DNA of 64,000 nucleotides, from assembly GCA_030247855.1 (NCBI GenBank), contig JAPDRN010000014.1, positions 186,001 through 250,000 on the forward strand. Reading direction: 5' to 3'. This document shows positions 32,951 to 43,148 of the stretch, piece by piece. The notes beneath the pieces are model-generated. The model worked only from the letters and a program-made list of their open reading frames with translations, did no database searches and was not told the origin of the DNA. The stretch's first letter is position 1. Every line of letters begins with the position of its first letter. This stretch comes from Knufia peltigerae (taxonomy: Eukaryota; Ascomycota; Eurotiomycetes; Chaetothyriales; Trichomeriaceae). The position numbers and the translations under genes are program-made.

Positions 32951-33495
32951 GAATGCTAGAGTGTTGTGTGGTCACAAATAGTATGAAAGAAAGTCTTTCG
33001 TAAGCCAAAAAACAGAAGAAAAAAGAACGTCTCTTGTCGAGTACTGCGTAATAAAAGAATATGGAATAGTCCGTGAGGGTTTTCTGTCCGCCATAGAGGG
33101 CCGAACACCATTGACTGTACTCGTCGTCAACACAGCGTCGATGATATCCGTATGTTTGTGCAAATCGGGCATCTCCATGATTATTATATTGGTATCATAC
33201 AGACATGACACTTGTCTCTCCGATATCTTTGTAATCAAGGTATCCAGTGTCAACTGCTAGCAATGGCCACAAACTCCAAATTTTTCCAATATAGATTATC
33301 AAATTCGACCTCATGTCAGGTAAAAAAAGCCCAAATAAGTTGAGTGAGATATAGAACGAAAAACCCATGTTCCAAATCTATCCCCCCCCTTTGCACCACA
33401 CCAAGTCTCAGGCCTGTCTGTATGTGCCTTACTAGTATCCTCGCGGAGAGTGAACCGCGTCATACAAGACGACTGACCACGCATCAACCACCACC
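32951..33495. other. Intergenic region, SDR promoter / CFEM 3' flank
   Basis: 545 bp with no supported gene. Minus-strand frames that extend in from the CFEM gene are read in the wrong frame and end here. Confidence 0.45.
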
Positions 33496-34233
33496 TCAAA
33501 ACAGAGCGACGGCGCCGGCGACACCAACCACCGCGGCGAGGACTCCCTGACCAAACTTCACCTCCACCGCAGCGCCAGTGTACGTTGCCGGTGCCGAGCC
33601 AGGAGCGGTAGGTGCCATTCCCGTGGTGGTGGTGCAGGACGTGTTCCACATGGTCGTCCAGGTGGTGGGGACAGTCGACACTGAGGCCGTGATCGTGGCA
33701 CTCGCAGTGTCGACGGGTACGCTCGTGGTCGACGTCTCGGTCGTGGGCACAGTGGTGGTCGAAACACCACCTACAACCGCGCCGTCGGTGGGGGCGTTGT
33801 ATGAGTCGCTTGCCGTCGGAGCGTCGGCACCCAGGCCTTTGCCGCAAATGGTCTGACCAAACGCCACGGCAGCTACGTATATGGTCAGTATCTGAGCCCC
33901 TGCAAGAATGCGACGAGCAATATTTACCTTGGACGTCGCCCGTAGAGCAGGACTGTAGGATGGTGGTGGTGATGGCTTCCTGGAATGCTTTCGAATTGCA
34001 GATGCAAGTCGTGTCACTCAGAGAGCAACCAGACGAGCCCAATGCCGCAGCTGCTGCATCTCTCTGTTGGCTCAGGAGGTGTGGTCAGACCAATCGTTTC
34101 TAGGCGTAAAAGTCGTCAAAGGAGGACTACTTACAGCACAAGGTGGAAGACCGCTCAATTGGCTCGAATCGACTTGGGGGATGGCCAGGGCCAGCTTGGT
34201 GGCCAATGCCACAAGGTAGACTGCGTAGTGCAT
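33496..34233 (-). CDS. CFEM-domain GPI-anchored cell-surface protein
   Basis: Exons 34135-34233, 33928-34063 and 33496-33872 (introns of 71 and 55 bp) give 203 residues. A signal peptide (MHYAVYLVALATKLALAIPQ) leads into a CFEM domain at about residues 32-87. It has Cys at 32, 45, 52, 54, 71 and 87, and Asp49 in the SLSDTTCIC loop, the position that binds haem iron in Candida Csa2. The canonical domain has eight Cys, so two are missing here. A Thr/Ser-rich stalk (VSTTTVPTTETSTTSVP) and a C-terminal hydrophobic tail (GVLAAVVGVAGAVALF) fit GPI anchoring to membrane or wall. CFEM proteins in yeasts capture haem; others act in adhesion or at plant surfaces. The ferric reductase gene is divergent from it, which favours an iron role (inference). 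Confidence 0.87.
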
Positions 34234-35002
34234 CTCGATAGGTAGTCACTGAATTGTTATGGTAAGACGTAGGTGGCACGCGGACAGCACAACAGAACGC
34301 AGGGAGTGTGTAGAAACCAGAGAGCAAACCGAAGAGTATATCGACGGTGAGTGATAAATAGATATCAACAAAGAAGAAAAAGACGGCGATGGCCCATAAC
34401 AAAGAATGTGAAAAGGGTTCCCACCGCACATAGTTGTTGTGCCAGTGGTCTTCAGGAGCAACAAGTATGTTGATGGTATCAGTGCTCTGGAATGTGGCCC
34501 AGATCAATCAAGCCAAGGTGGTGTGCCCTTGCAGCCTCTCTGAACACACACATAGTAGTAGCTCATAATGACAACTTGATAGGTCTTTGTAATACGAGAG
34601 AGGAGAGACGATTTGGCCACAGCAGAGATGAATGGACAAAGAAACTCGAGGACGAGCTGCATGCGTATGCTTTTGTCCAGGGCCATGATGACGGAGTGCA
34701 AGGGCCAGAGATTCTCGACCAAAGCATCAATGGTCATGGTAGCTTACAGAGCCTAAGAACCCATACTAGACGGTCATGTTCATGACTGGGATTCCGACAC
34801 AAGTCGTGGTAGATGTGAAGGTCTTGAAGATGTTGTCGTGTGGTTGTTTTGCCGAGTCTCGGCACATTCGACCGATATCGCTCATTATCCAAAAGCGACT
34901 GAAAACTCGGATCTTATCAGATAATCAGCATCAACTTTGATCATCTCGTCATTCCCCCATCCAGGCATCTTCTTCTTATACGACGTCCAGTCAGTCCTGT
35001 CC
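34234..35002. promoter_or_regulatory. Divergent promoter region between CFEM and ferric reductase genes
   Basis: 769 bp between the two start codons. It carries the GATA palindrome at 34914-34924 (separate entry), a further GATAA at 34353-34357 and several GATA cores. Open frames on both strands here lack motifs. Confidence 0.6.
34914..34924. promoter_or_regulatory. Palindromic GATA site TTATCAGATAA matching the iron-repressor consensus
   Basis: The site is a GATAA on each strand around a central A. It contains ATCAGATAA (34916-34924), an exact match to the published ATCWGATAA consensus of the SreA/Sre1/Urbs1/Fep1 iron-responsive GATA repressors. It lies 79 bp before the ferric reductase ATG and about 680 bp before the CFEM ATG. 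It predicts repression in high iron. The match is seen; binding is inferred. Confidence 0.6.
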
Positions 35003-37108
35003 ATGGACGACGCCATACCGTTCGACATTCAAAATGTCCTCCGACTGTCCCTCAAATCTTCCAGTGATCTTGTCCAAGTCTTAGAAACTTCCCGACGAAG
35101 GGGTCCGACGCCGGAACATCTACAGAAGATCATCGAAGTCCTACTATGGCACCGCAGGTTCATTGTGACCTATTACGCCGTCATAGGTGTTGTGGTTGTG
35201 ATCTCATGTGGTGTGAAGATATATAAAAGTTCAAAGAGGCGGAAAACACAGCGACATGAAACCGAGAGATGTACAGCAGCGTCGTCCGAGACGGTATCAT
35301 CATCGTCCAGTACATTGAGAGGCACGGTGACACCGCCCCCTGGCAAGAGTGACGATGTGTGCTGCAGTGAAACAACACCTTTGCTCTTTCGGGGGTCCGT
35401 CACTAGTCCTCGGCGGCCTCTTCTGTTACACCGGTTGAAGGCCTTCCTCTTGTACCAGCCGCCGCCTATACGCGCCTTGACATCTCCATCCAATGTTCTC
35501 CCCGACAACGGAACATCCTTGCTGCTTTTGTTCTTCCTTGGAGTCAATCTCTTCTACCTGTTGTACCGATCACCCCTGACCATATCATGGATCTTCATCC
35601 TGGCTGATCGAGCTGGCCTCTTATTCGTCGTGAACTTACCAGTTCTCTATCTCTTAGCAGCAAAGACGAACCAACCCATCAAACTCGTCACTGGCTGGTC
35701 CTACGAAGGGTTGAATCTTTTCCATCGACGACTGGGCGAATGGATGATAGCAGTGTCCATTATTCATATGCTTGGTATGTTCGTCGTCTGGTACACCATC
35801 CTTCGTCCACTCGACTTCGACCTCATACGATACTTAACCGCACCTGTGGTTTTCGTCGGAATCTCTGCCATAATTTCTTATTTTATCATATACATAACGA
35901 GCGTCGGCTGGTTTCGACATCTATATTACGAGGCTTTTCTTGGTCTGCACATATTCTTCCAGGTGGCAGCACTCGCTTTTCTGTTCTTCCATTATCCCAC
36001 TGCTCGACCGTACGTGGCAGGAACGCTTTTCATTTGGGCCATTGATAGACTGGTCTGGCGGATGTCACTGTCCAGCCGGAAATACCTTGCTACATTAGAT
36101 GTGGCTCCGGATGGGCACACCGTTCTACTTCACTGCGACATAGACCTGCAGCGGACACTCCTCGGCCTCCGAGTTGGGTTACATCACGGATGGCTTCCTG
36201 GACAACATGTGTTCCTCACCATTCCATCGATGGGCTTCAAATATCGCTTCCAAACACACCCCTTCACTATTGCATCGCCAGCTCCAGCACAGAACGCTGG
36301 TGTCAAATCTTGGCCTCTCGAGCTTGTCATTCGTTCCATCGATGGCTTCTCCTTGGACTTGTTGAAATACGCTCGTCATCATCAACACTGCGAGGTAATC
36401 ATGGACGGCCCACACGGTGGCATCGAGGCCCTCGAGGCTGCCCACAAGGCCGATCGTGTCTGCTTCGTCGCAGGTGGGAGTGGCATCGCCGTCACATATC
36501 CACTAGCCTGGGACGTCCGAGTTGACCGTTCGATGCAACCCGATGCCCCAGTGAGCACCCGAACCGTCTACCGTGGAGGGATCAAGTCTACACAATCCGT
36601 GGTTGACTGTGGTCCTTTCGCCAACTTCTCCGGCTACGCCCATTTCTGGGTACGACAGGACTCGTCCCACGCAGCGTGGATTTCGATGTTTCCTCGAGCC
36701 AGAAGTGTCAAACAAGATCCTACGATGATGAAAGTCTATCCCCGAAGCCTTGAAGGTGATGCTGATCAGGAAGAAGTGGCGAGCATTGTGACTCGGTCCT
36801 TCGACACAAGAGGCCCACGTTCCGAGGGTGGTAGACCTGATGTCAAAGGTGAAGTTTGGAACTGGGTGACTTCTACCTCGTCAACGAGATCATCGTCTTC
36901 TACATTGCTTGCCGCGGCTGGGACGGAGTCTGGGGTGATCACTGTCAAAGATTCGGCGAGCAGTCAGAATGATTCGAAAAACAGAGAAAAGATATGCATC
37001 ATTGTCTCCGGCCCGGATGGACTTGTGCGGGATGTTAGGAATGTTGTAGCCCAGCTTGTCCAGGAAGGATGGGATGTAAATGTACATGTGGAAAAATTCG
37101 GGTGGTGA
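35003..37108 (+). CDS. Ferric/cupric reductase transmembrane protein (FRE family)
   Basis: Single exon. I choose the ATG at 35003 (MDDAIPFDIQ, 701 residues) rather than one 22 codons upstream. About seven membrane helices carry the ferric reductase domain, with paired haem His candidates in FHRRLGEWMIAVSIIHMLG and FRHLYYEAFLGLHIFF. The FAD-binding HPFTIAS motif follows (after KYRFQT), then the NADPH-binding VCFVAGGSGIAVTYPL and the C-terminal SGPDGLVRDV / VEKFGW. It should pass electrons from cytosolic NADPH through FAD and two haems to extracellular Fe(III) or Cu(II), making iron available for uptake. The GATA site 79 bp upstream suggests iron repression. The C-terminal half has a Ser-rich insert (about residues 600-660). 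Confidence 0.92.
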   Translation: MDDAIPFDIQNVLRLSLKSSSDLVQVLETSRRRGPTPEHLQKIIEVLLWHRRFIVTYYAVIGVVVVISCGVKIYKSSKRRKTQRHETERCTAASSETVSSSSSTLRGTVTPPPGKSDDVCCSETTPLLFRGSVTSPRRPLLLHRLKAFLLYQPPPIRALTSPSNVLPDNGTSLLLLFFLGVNLFYLLYRSPLTISWIFILADRAGLLFVVNLPVLYLLAAKTNQPIKLVTGWSYEGLNLFHRRLGEWMIAVSIIHMLGMFVVWYTILRPLDFDLIRYLTAPVVFVGISAIISYFIIYITSVGWFRHLYYEAFLGLHIFFQVAALAFLFFHYPTARPYVAGTLFIWAIDRLVWRMSLSSRKYLATLDVAPDGHTVLLHCDIDLQRTLLGLRVGLHHGWLPGQHVFLTIPSMGFKYRFQTHPFTIASPAPAQNAGVKSWPLELVIRSIDGFSLDLLKYARHHQHCEVIMDGPHGGIEALEAAHKADRVCFVAGGSGIAVTYPLAWDVRVDRSMQPDAPVSTRTVYRGGIKSTQSVVDCGPFANFSGYAHFWVRQDSSHAAWISMFPRARSVKQDPTMMKVYPRSLEGDADQEEVASIVTRSFDTRGPRSEGGRPDVKGEVWNWVTSTSSTRSSSSTLLAAAGTESGVITVKDSASSQNDSKNREKICIIVSGPDGLVRDVRNVVAQLVQEGWDVNVHVEKFGW

Positions 37109-37719
37109 ATATACAAATACAGGAATATATTATGGACATGCATTTTATGTGGTTACGGTGATGATGATGATGACTGGTACAGTGATACTTTTGATACGTT
37201 ACAGAGGAGATTTAGCAACATTACAGAACATACATTCTTGATCATTGCGTCAGTTCTCCAGAACACAAGATAGACAATGCACACATTCTAACAAGATTTG
37301 CGATTTTTGTCCGGTCATGTTGGGAGACGTGGATTTGATTGCGTGTTGTTGGCGTCCCCCAATCTTCCCTAGCCCATGTTCCGCACATAACGTTATGTTT
37401 ACCAAACCTCACATCCACTCTTGTTTTTCGCGCTCGCTCTCTCTCTCTCTCTCTTTACCAAATTATATCCCTCGCATAACGCGAAGGAAAAAAGATTCGA
37501 AAATTCCGTCATCTTGATCCATCGCCGTGTATGAAGGGTGTATATAAAGGTAAGGTTGTCCTGTTGTTGTTGTTGTCAAAATGGTCAGTATACAATTCGT
37601 ATCATCATCAACACCCGTCAACATTGTTCAAAGTACAAATATCCATTCCATACAAAGATTCTACACTCCCTCAGAAACACTTGTTGCCTATCTATCGTGT
37701 GACCTCTTCGAGTCAAGAA
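37109..37719. other. Intergenic region upstream of the MAPEG gene
   Basis: 611 bp with a CT dinucleotide run (about 37434-37455) and a TATATAAA element near 37541, some 180 bp before the MAPEG ATG. Both are plausible core-promoter features. Upstream in-frame ATGs exist but add no conserved sequence. Confidence 0.45.
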
Positions 37720-38447
37720 ATGACCACCACTTCAACAACCAAAACCGCAATGTCCGGCGCCAGCACCACCCCACCACCACAATCTTCCTGGCCATACTTT
37801 TCTTCACGCTCTTTCGCCTTGCACGCCATTCCCGTCTCCTACGCCCTGGCGTACCCACCACACATTTACGTCCTGGGCAAGCTCATGTCCACGTCGACGT
37901 CTTCGACCGCTCACGCATTCACCAACATGGTCCCGAGGGTGAACCTGGAACGCCTGGGACCCTCCCTACCCAAAGCCACCACGGACATGCTCTGGCGCGC
38001 GAGGGGTTGCCATTTGAACGCCCTGGAAGGGTTTCCTCTGTTCGCGGCTGCGATGGTAAGTCCCTGGACCCAGAATCGTTACATATGGATCATCAAGTAT
38101 CCCCAAGTCTTTCCATAAACCCATCCCCCCTTCCACCCTCCCCCTTGATACGTTTACTCGAACCCGCTGACCGAAAGCGACAGATCGCGGGTACATGCAC
38201 CTCCCTCCCCACGAGGGATCTCAACATCTGTGCGGCAGAGTACTTGACCGCCCGGGTCGTGTACAGTGTCTTGTACATGACCGTCCGGAGTGAGGCGGCG
38301 AGTTATCTCAGGTCCGCGGTCTACTTTTACAGCGTGGGCATACCCTTTTACGTCCTCTGGAAGGCCGGTTGGAAGGTCGCGGCGGGGGCCACCCAGGACA
38401 CAAACAACAGCCAAGATGGTATCAAGGGGGAGACGAAGAAGTTTTAA
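37720..38447 (+). CDS. MAPEG family membrane protein
   Basis: Exons 37720-38055 and 38184-38447 (128-bp intron, phase 0) give 199 residues. MAPEG signatures are clear: MLWRARGCHLNALEGFPLFA (the conserved R-x-x-x-x-x-N-x-x-E-x-x-P helix), LNICAAEYLTARVVYSVLYM and LRSAVYFYSVG. Four membrane helices are visible. MAPEG proteins are microsomal trimers using glutathione, acting as glutathione transferases or peroxidases. Many fungal members are uncharacterised, so the reaction here is open. A polar Ser/Thr-rich N-tail of about 30 residues precedes the first helix; a second Met (MSGAST) ten codons on is an alternative start. Confidence 0.87.
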
Positions 38448-38715
38448 CCTATAGGCATTTCTACTTCGTAATGCTTCTTTGGGTTGGGGCAATGAGGCTA
38501 CGAGGATATAATAGAACAGACCAAAGTCTCCAATCATCATTCAGATGATCAACACAAGTCTGTGGTTTGAATTCTGTTTTTACAAAATCTTTTAGGGTAC
38601 TATCTCTGGAGAGGGCAGGAAAGTAGCTGCCACATCATCCGCTCCAATGTCTCAAACACATACATGTACACAAAAGAAAACGTTATAACCTGTCTACATC
38701 TCCTCCTTGGATCAA

Positions 38716-40305
38716 TCAGACCTTTTTCTCCTTTTCCGATTCCAATTGTTTTGCAAGAGCTCCCTTTTTAGCTTTTGCCCGCTTTTCACTCGCATACCGC
38801 CAGCTTCGAGCAAAACCTGCTGTTATGGGTCCTTTGAGACTCTGCGTAAATGAAGGCCATCGAATGGTCGACTCTATGACCTGTCGCACTTCCTCACGTA
38901 AGCCGCCGCCTTCGGTATCAGAAGCGATTCGTTGTTCGAAAGGACCACCCTCCCGTTTTCGGATACGATCTGGATCTTCATCCTTTGTCTGTTCAAGCAT
39001 CCTCAAGAATTCGGATCGAGGGATGTTGAATTTGGATTGATATTCAAAGTACAATTTCTGACGGAAGGCACTGGGCAGGCGTCGAACCATATGTCCTCGG
39101 GTGACAGGGTCCATGTTCTGAGCCAGTTTCGCGTTGACAGTCGGATCATCCAACCAATCTCGACTGGAGCATGCGGAATCGACAAAAGAGATATTGGGAA
39201 GGTTGTCAACAAGTGGTGCATAGAGACGGCGGAAGTTCTGGAGCTGGTGCTTTACAATGTTCTCAACTTTGCGAGGATCATCGCCCCCAATGCTCATTCT
39301 CGGATCACCCATGTAGGATATCCCGGCGATGGTCCCATACAACTCGCGTTCGGTGAAATTGGCAGGAAGAAGCAGTAGGGCTGTACGGACAGCTGCAATC
39401 AAATTGACTTGGTTGGCAAGTCGGACAGCTGGGTTGTCGCGCAAGATCTTGACTGGTTTCTGTAGGCGGCCGGCAAGGTACAGAGTATTCCACTCTGACA
39501 GATCCTTACATAAGGTGTCCAAATTGACCACACCGTATTTTATAAGAGTTCCGTTGACAGTGATAAAAGGATTAAAGTAGACTCCAGCTCCAAAGGAGTC
39601 CTGGATCTTGGAAACAGCATAAGAACCCAACGAGCCAACCGCCGAGTAATGGTCCCGATGCTCTTGCAGGTTCAAAGAATGCCAATGTTGACTGTATGAA
39701 ACACCAAATATGAAATCAATCATTTTTTGGTTTCCATCTTGAACTTTCATAATCGCTTCCGGAGGCGAAGGATGTAATTTAGAGTCTCCCACGGTGCTGC
39801 CTGAGCTTTGCGGAAATACACCAGATCCATACGCAAAGGCATACCGGATTGGCGCACGAAACTTCCAAAGTATCTGTCTCAACGCTTCTTTGAATTCTTC
39901 ATTGATCAACATATGCTGATTGACTCCGAAATCCTTCCCAGGCAATTCAGAAAACTTTGATATGCTCAAATCCGGATTATCTTCCCAGTCTTGCGACCCC
40001 AATGATGACGTCGAAGGCTTCAGCGGACCTTCACTGGAAGATTTAGTCTTGGAGGGGCTTAAGGTCCCTGGAGAGGGCTGCGACGTGGAGGGAGAGCTGC
40101 TCTGAGGCTTCTTAGCTTTTGATGGGTCGAATCCGGGAGGAGGACCTGAGTCTCGGCCGCGATCTTCCTGCAAGCTGGCATAGTATCGGACATTGTAGGA
40201 GATGGGCAGGCGTCTGGAGGCTACGAGGAGAGGAAGTCGAGGAGCGTGGTAGAGCTCCTGGAAGGCTCTCTTTCCCAGTACACTGGGAACAACTCGTAGT
40301 GTCAT
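38716..40305 (-). CDS. TAM41: TAM41 mitochondrial CDP-diacylglycerol synthase
   Basis: Single exon, 529 residues. The basic N-terminus (MTLRVVPSVLGKRAFQEL..RRLPISYNVRYYA) looks like a mitochondrial presequence. The catalytic nucleotidyltransferase core shows RYAFAYGSGVFPQ, the FIFGVSYSQHWHSLNLQEHRDHYS block with conserved His residues, FNPFITVNGTLIKYGVV and LYLAGRLQKPVKIL. This is the Mmp37/Tam41 family. The enzyme makes CDP-diacylglycerol from phosphatidic acid and CTP at the matrix side of the inner membrane, the first committed step of cardiolipin synthesis. A Ser/Pro-rich linker of about 60 residues (SSSPSTSQPSPGTLSPS) lies between presequence and core. It is divergent from BIR1 with 351 bp between starts. 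Confidence 0.93.
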   Translation of the reverse strand: MTLRVVPSVLGKRAFQELYHAPRLPLLVASRRLPISYNVRYYASLQEDRGRDSGPPPGFDPSKAKKPQSSSPSTSQPSPGTLSPSKTKSSSEGPLKPSTSSLGSQDWEDNPDLSISKFSELPGKDFGVNQHMLINEEFKEALRQILWKFRAPIRYAFAYGSGVFPQSSGSTVGDSKLHPSPPEAIMKVQDGNQKMIDFIFGVSYSQHWHSLNLQEHRDHYSAVGSLGSYAVSKIQDSFGAGVYFNPFITVNGTLIKYGVVNLDTLCKDLSEWNTLYLAGRLQKPVKILRDNPAVRLANQVNLIAAVRTALLLLPANFTERELYGTIAGISYMGDPRMSIGGDDPRKVENIVKHQLQNFRRLYAPLVDNLPNISFVDSACSSRDWLDDPTVNAKLAQNMDPVTRGHMVRRLPSAFRQKLYFEYQSKFNIPRSEFLRMLEQTKDEDPDRIRKREGGPFEQRIASDTEGGGLREEVRQVIESTIRWPSFTQSLKGPITAGFARSWRYASEKRAKAKKGALAKQLESEKEKKV

Positions 40306-40656
40306 CCTGGAGGCAGTAAAGATTTAGATATAACAAAGTGAACCATCGTCAATGCTACCGCATACTTAAAGACTCCATGGTGTGCTGTTGGCAAGGGTCG
40401 TGTGCATTGAATGGGGAGAATTCCACGTAGGACCAATTCAGGCCCATCCTACGTAAGGTGTTCGCAAGACAGATTCAGCCCTTGCGTCATTGGCGAACAG
40501 CCCCTTGCTGACTAAGTCGTGCCAAGAGAGCGCGAGCCATCGGTAAAGCCTCGGCAGAACTTGATTGCGGCCGTGTCAACAAACACATGAATGAGGTTCG
40601 CAACTGCGCTTCTCACCAATGTACTACCTACCTCTCCACAACTTTGTACTCGAGAA
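40306..40656. promoter_or_regulatory. Shared promoter region of TAM41 and BIR1
   Basis: 351 bp between divergent start codons, with a CCAAT box in GACCAATTC (about 40431) and two TACGTA/CACGTA-like elements around it. No specific regulator is implied. Confidence 0.4.
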
Positions 40657-42315
40657 ATGGAGTACTCTACTCTTGAAGCGCGTCTCGCCAGCTTCGAGCC
40701 TCCGTCGAAACGATCAAAGCTAGGATGGCCTCACAAAACACCAACACCCGACGAATTGGCCAAAGCTGGCTTCTACTACAAACCCTCGAGCGAAAGCAAT
40801 GATAACACCATCTGCTTCATGTGCGGAAGATTTCTGGATGGCTGGGAACCTGATGATGATCCAATCCAGGAGCATTTGAAACACTCAAGCGATTGCGCAT
40901 GGGCGATCCTTATGGACGCGGCTCAAAATGTGAGACTTGATATCAACAATATGGACGATCCAACGGGAGAGCATCACGCAGATGCACGCCGAGCTACGTT
41001 TGGTATAGGATGGCCTCACGAATCGAAGCGTGGTTGGACGTGTAAAACTGAAAAGATGGTGGAGGCAGGCTGGTACTATGCCCCAACACCCGAGAGCGAT
41101 GATTTTGTCAGCTGCACATATTGCAAACTATCGTTAGATGGCTGGGAACCCAAGGACAACCCTTTCGATGAGCATTATCGCAGGTCTCCCGACTGTCCTT
41201 TCTTCCATTTCGCAGGCACAACTGCGCCTTCAAAACGACCCAAAGCCAAAAAAGGTCGCGCGTCAAGGTCTTCTCGGTCATCCAAAGTCTCGACTCGACT
41301 TTCGACTCAATCAGATAATACAACCATGCTCTCTGAAGCTCCCTCGCTCAATGACATACCAGACTTGGACGAATCAATAGATACCAGTACGACATCCGTG
41401 TTATCAACAATGTCAGTTGCTTCCACAGCCACGACTAAAGGAAAGCGGAAAGGTGCGGGAGGAAGAGCCAAGACAACGAAAAACAAGAAAGCGAAGACGA
41501 CACGTTCAACAAAGGCCAAGAAGACGGAACCAGAGCCAGAGCCAGAAGTGACACCCGTTGAATTGCATGCCACGGAAGTAGAAATCGATGATGACAAGAC
41601 CCCGACTCAGCTTCAGACACAAATGCAAACGCAAGACGAACCCGAAGCAGAATCTATACCTGATGTAATATCACAAGACCCAGTTCTCCCTAGTCCAAAA
41701 CCTACGCCACGAAAAGAAATAGAATACCCGACCCTTGCCAACAGTCCCGGGATACGGAGCACACCACGACATTTGAGCCCAATCGGCGTTCCGCCACAAC
41801 CTTCGCCAACTCCAGTTCGAACGAGGGCTACACCTTCTGCAAAAGGCACTGCCACCTCTTCGAGAACCGCTCCTCGATCCATTCCCCATCTTCAAGTTAC
41901 CCCTCAGGCTACCACCGAATCACCTTATGCGGCGGGTCGCTCACCTTCTACAGATATAGAAAACGCTCCTCCCAGTGCGCGCTCTGCCTCGGTGCGGCAT
42001 GCTCTGACATCTCAGACTCAAACGCAGACAGTTCCCCTCGCACCCTCAAGTCCTGGAGAGGTCGTGCCTGCTTGGGAGCCAGCTGACATTGAGCTCGTCT
42101 TCCAACCTGGTACACCTCAACCCGCAGATCTATTGGGATTGACAGGCGGCAAACTATCCAGAGAGGAAGAACAAATGACTGTGCAAGAGTGGATAGGACA
42201 TGTCGCTAGTCAAGCAGAGAGCAGTTTACGAGCGGAAGCCGAGAGGGTGGTGGGTGTATTTGAGCGTGAAGGACAGAGAGCTATGGGTGTTCTGGAGGCG
42301 ATCAAGTGTGTATGA
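40657..42315 (+). CDS. BIR1: BIR-domain protein, survivin/Bir1 type (chromosomal passenger complex)
   Basis: Single exon. The ATG at 40657 (MEYSTLEARLASF, 552 residues) begins directly at the first BIR repeat and is preferred over one 22 codons upstream. Two BIR domains are visible. The first has LGWPHKTPTPDELAKAGFYY, then C-x2-C (CFMC), and H-x6-C (HLKHSSDC). The second has IGWPH..MVEAGWYYAPTPESDD with CTYC and HYRRSPDC. These are the Zn-binding CCHC sets. A long basic, Ser/Thr/Pro-rich middle (KKAKTTRSTKAKK, many SP/TP sites) follows, then a short C-terminal helix (MTVQEWIGHVASQAESSLR). Fungal Bir1 links Aurora kinase and INCENP to centromeres and the spindle. The C-terminal part is the usual passenger-binding region. 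Confidence 0.92.
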   Translation: MEYSTLEARLASFEPPSKRSKLGWPHKTPTPDELAKAGFYYKPSSESNDNTICFMCGRFLDGWEPDDDPIQEHLKHSSDCAWAILMDAAQNVRLDINNMDDPTGEHHADARRATFGIGWPHESKRGWTCKTEKMVEAGWYYAPTPESDDFVSCTYCKLSLDGWEPKDNPFDEHYRRSPDCPFFHFAGTTAPSKRPKAKKGRASRSSRSSKVSTRLSTQSDNTTMLSEAPSLNDIPDLDESIDTSTTSVLSTMSVASTATTKGKRKGAGGRAKTTKNKKAKTTRSTKAKKTEPEPEPEVTPVELHATEVEIDDDKTPTQLQTQMQTQDEPEAESIPDVISQDPVLPSPKPTPRKEIEYPTLANSPGIRSTPRHLSPIGVPPQPSPTPVRTRATPSAKGTATSSRTAPRSIPHLQVTPQATTESPYAAGRSPSTDIENAPPSARSASVRHALTSQTQTQTVPLAPSSPGEVVPAWEPADIELVFQPGTPQPADLLGLTGGKLSREEEQMTVQEWIGHVASQAESSLRAEAERVVGVFEREGQRAMGVLEAIKCV

Positions 42316-43148
42316 TTTGGGATTATCTCGGACAGGGATTTCGGTGTGTGCATATGATGCAGTATGAAAGGGGGAGGCGTGCAAAATTGACATGTCATGG
42401 AGTATCAAATGTGAATCTTGAGAATTGAGTTACAGAGCGTATTAGTAAGGCCCTGAGAGGGTCGAGAGTCAATGCATTATGAGCGAGCACAGCGTTATGA
42501 TTGTGGGCATGCAGGGTGGTGTGTCTGTTTGTGTGTGGATTTGGTTCTTCGTTTGAATACTATTGGAAATCTTTTATCATGCCAGGTACAATGATATACC
42601 TTGGACCGAATTGCTTTTGAATGTTCATAGAAGTGTTCGAATGATCAAGATTTATTCAGGTTCATTTGTCCTATTTTGTTTCTGTCTGGATTTGGCTTAT
42701 TTTTTTTGGCGTCCATCCATTAACCAGCCGAGTTGACATGAATACTTGGGTATGTATCTTGAAAATGGTAGAATTCCAACCGTGGTCTCTCTTCTCTTGC
42801 GTCTTGATTGACTCATATCATTTCCAGGTCTCATCGGTATATCTTCATCTCGTCCTTGAAACAAAGCGACTTCCGAAAGGGTAGAATGGTTCCAACGTTT
42901 GCAATATGTGTCTTGTCTCCACGCGCTCCCTTTTTCTTCTTCTCCCAACGAGATCGTCCTTTTCCGATTGCCGCACTTTGTACTCGAGTTCACCACACTC
43001 TTTGTGGAGGGTAGGGGGGGGGAGGTACAAATTGACTTCTTTCCCGAGGACATGAGAACACCCGCATCTCCCCTCTAGCCCTATCCTTCCCACGCATTGT
43101 GGTCCATGTGGTGAAGTTGTTAGGTGGTTCAGCTACCCAGTATATCAA
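42316..43148. other. Gap between convergent genes
   Basis: 833 bp of shared 3' flank of BIR1 and the zinc-binding protein gene. The frames here (for example 42697-43053 minus) lack motifs. Confidence 0.45.

Noticed and set aside
33311..34042. Long minus-strand frame through the CFEM gene
   Set aside because: It is one CFEM exon read through its intron; the remainder (CRG/CHD-rich) is a frame shadow.
42697..43053. 118-codon minus-strand frame after BIR1
   Set aside because: No motif and it lies in the shared 3' flank of two convergent genes.
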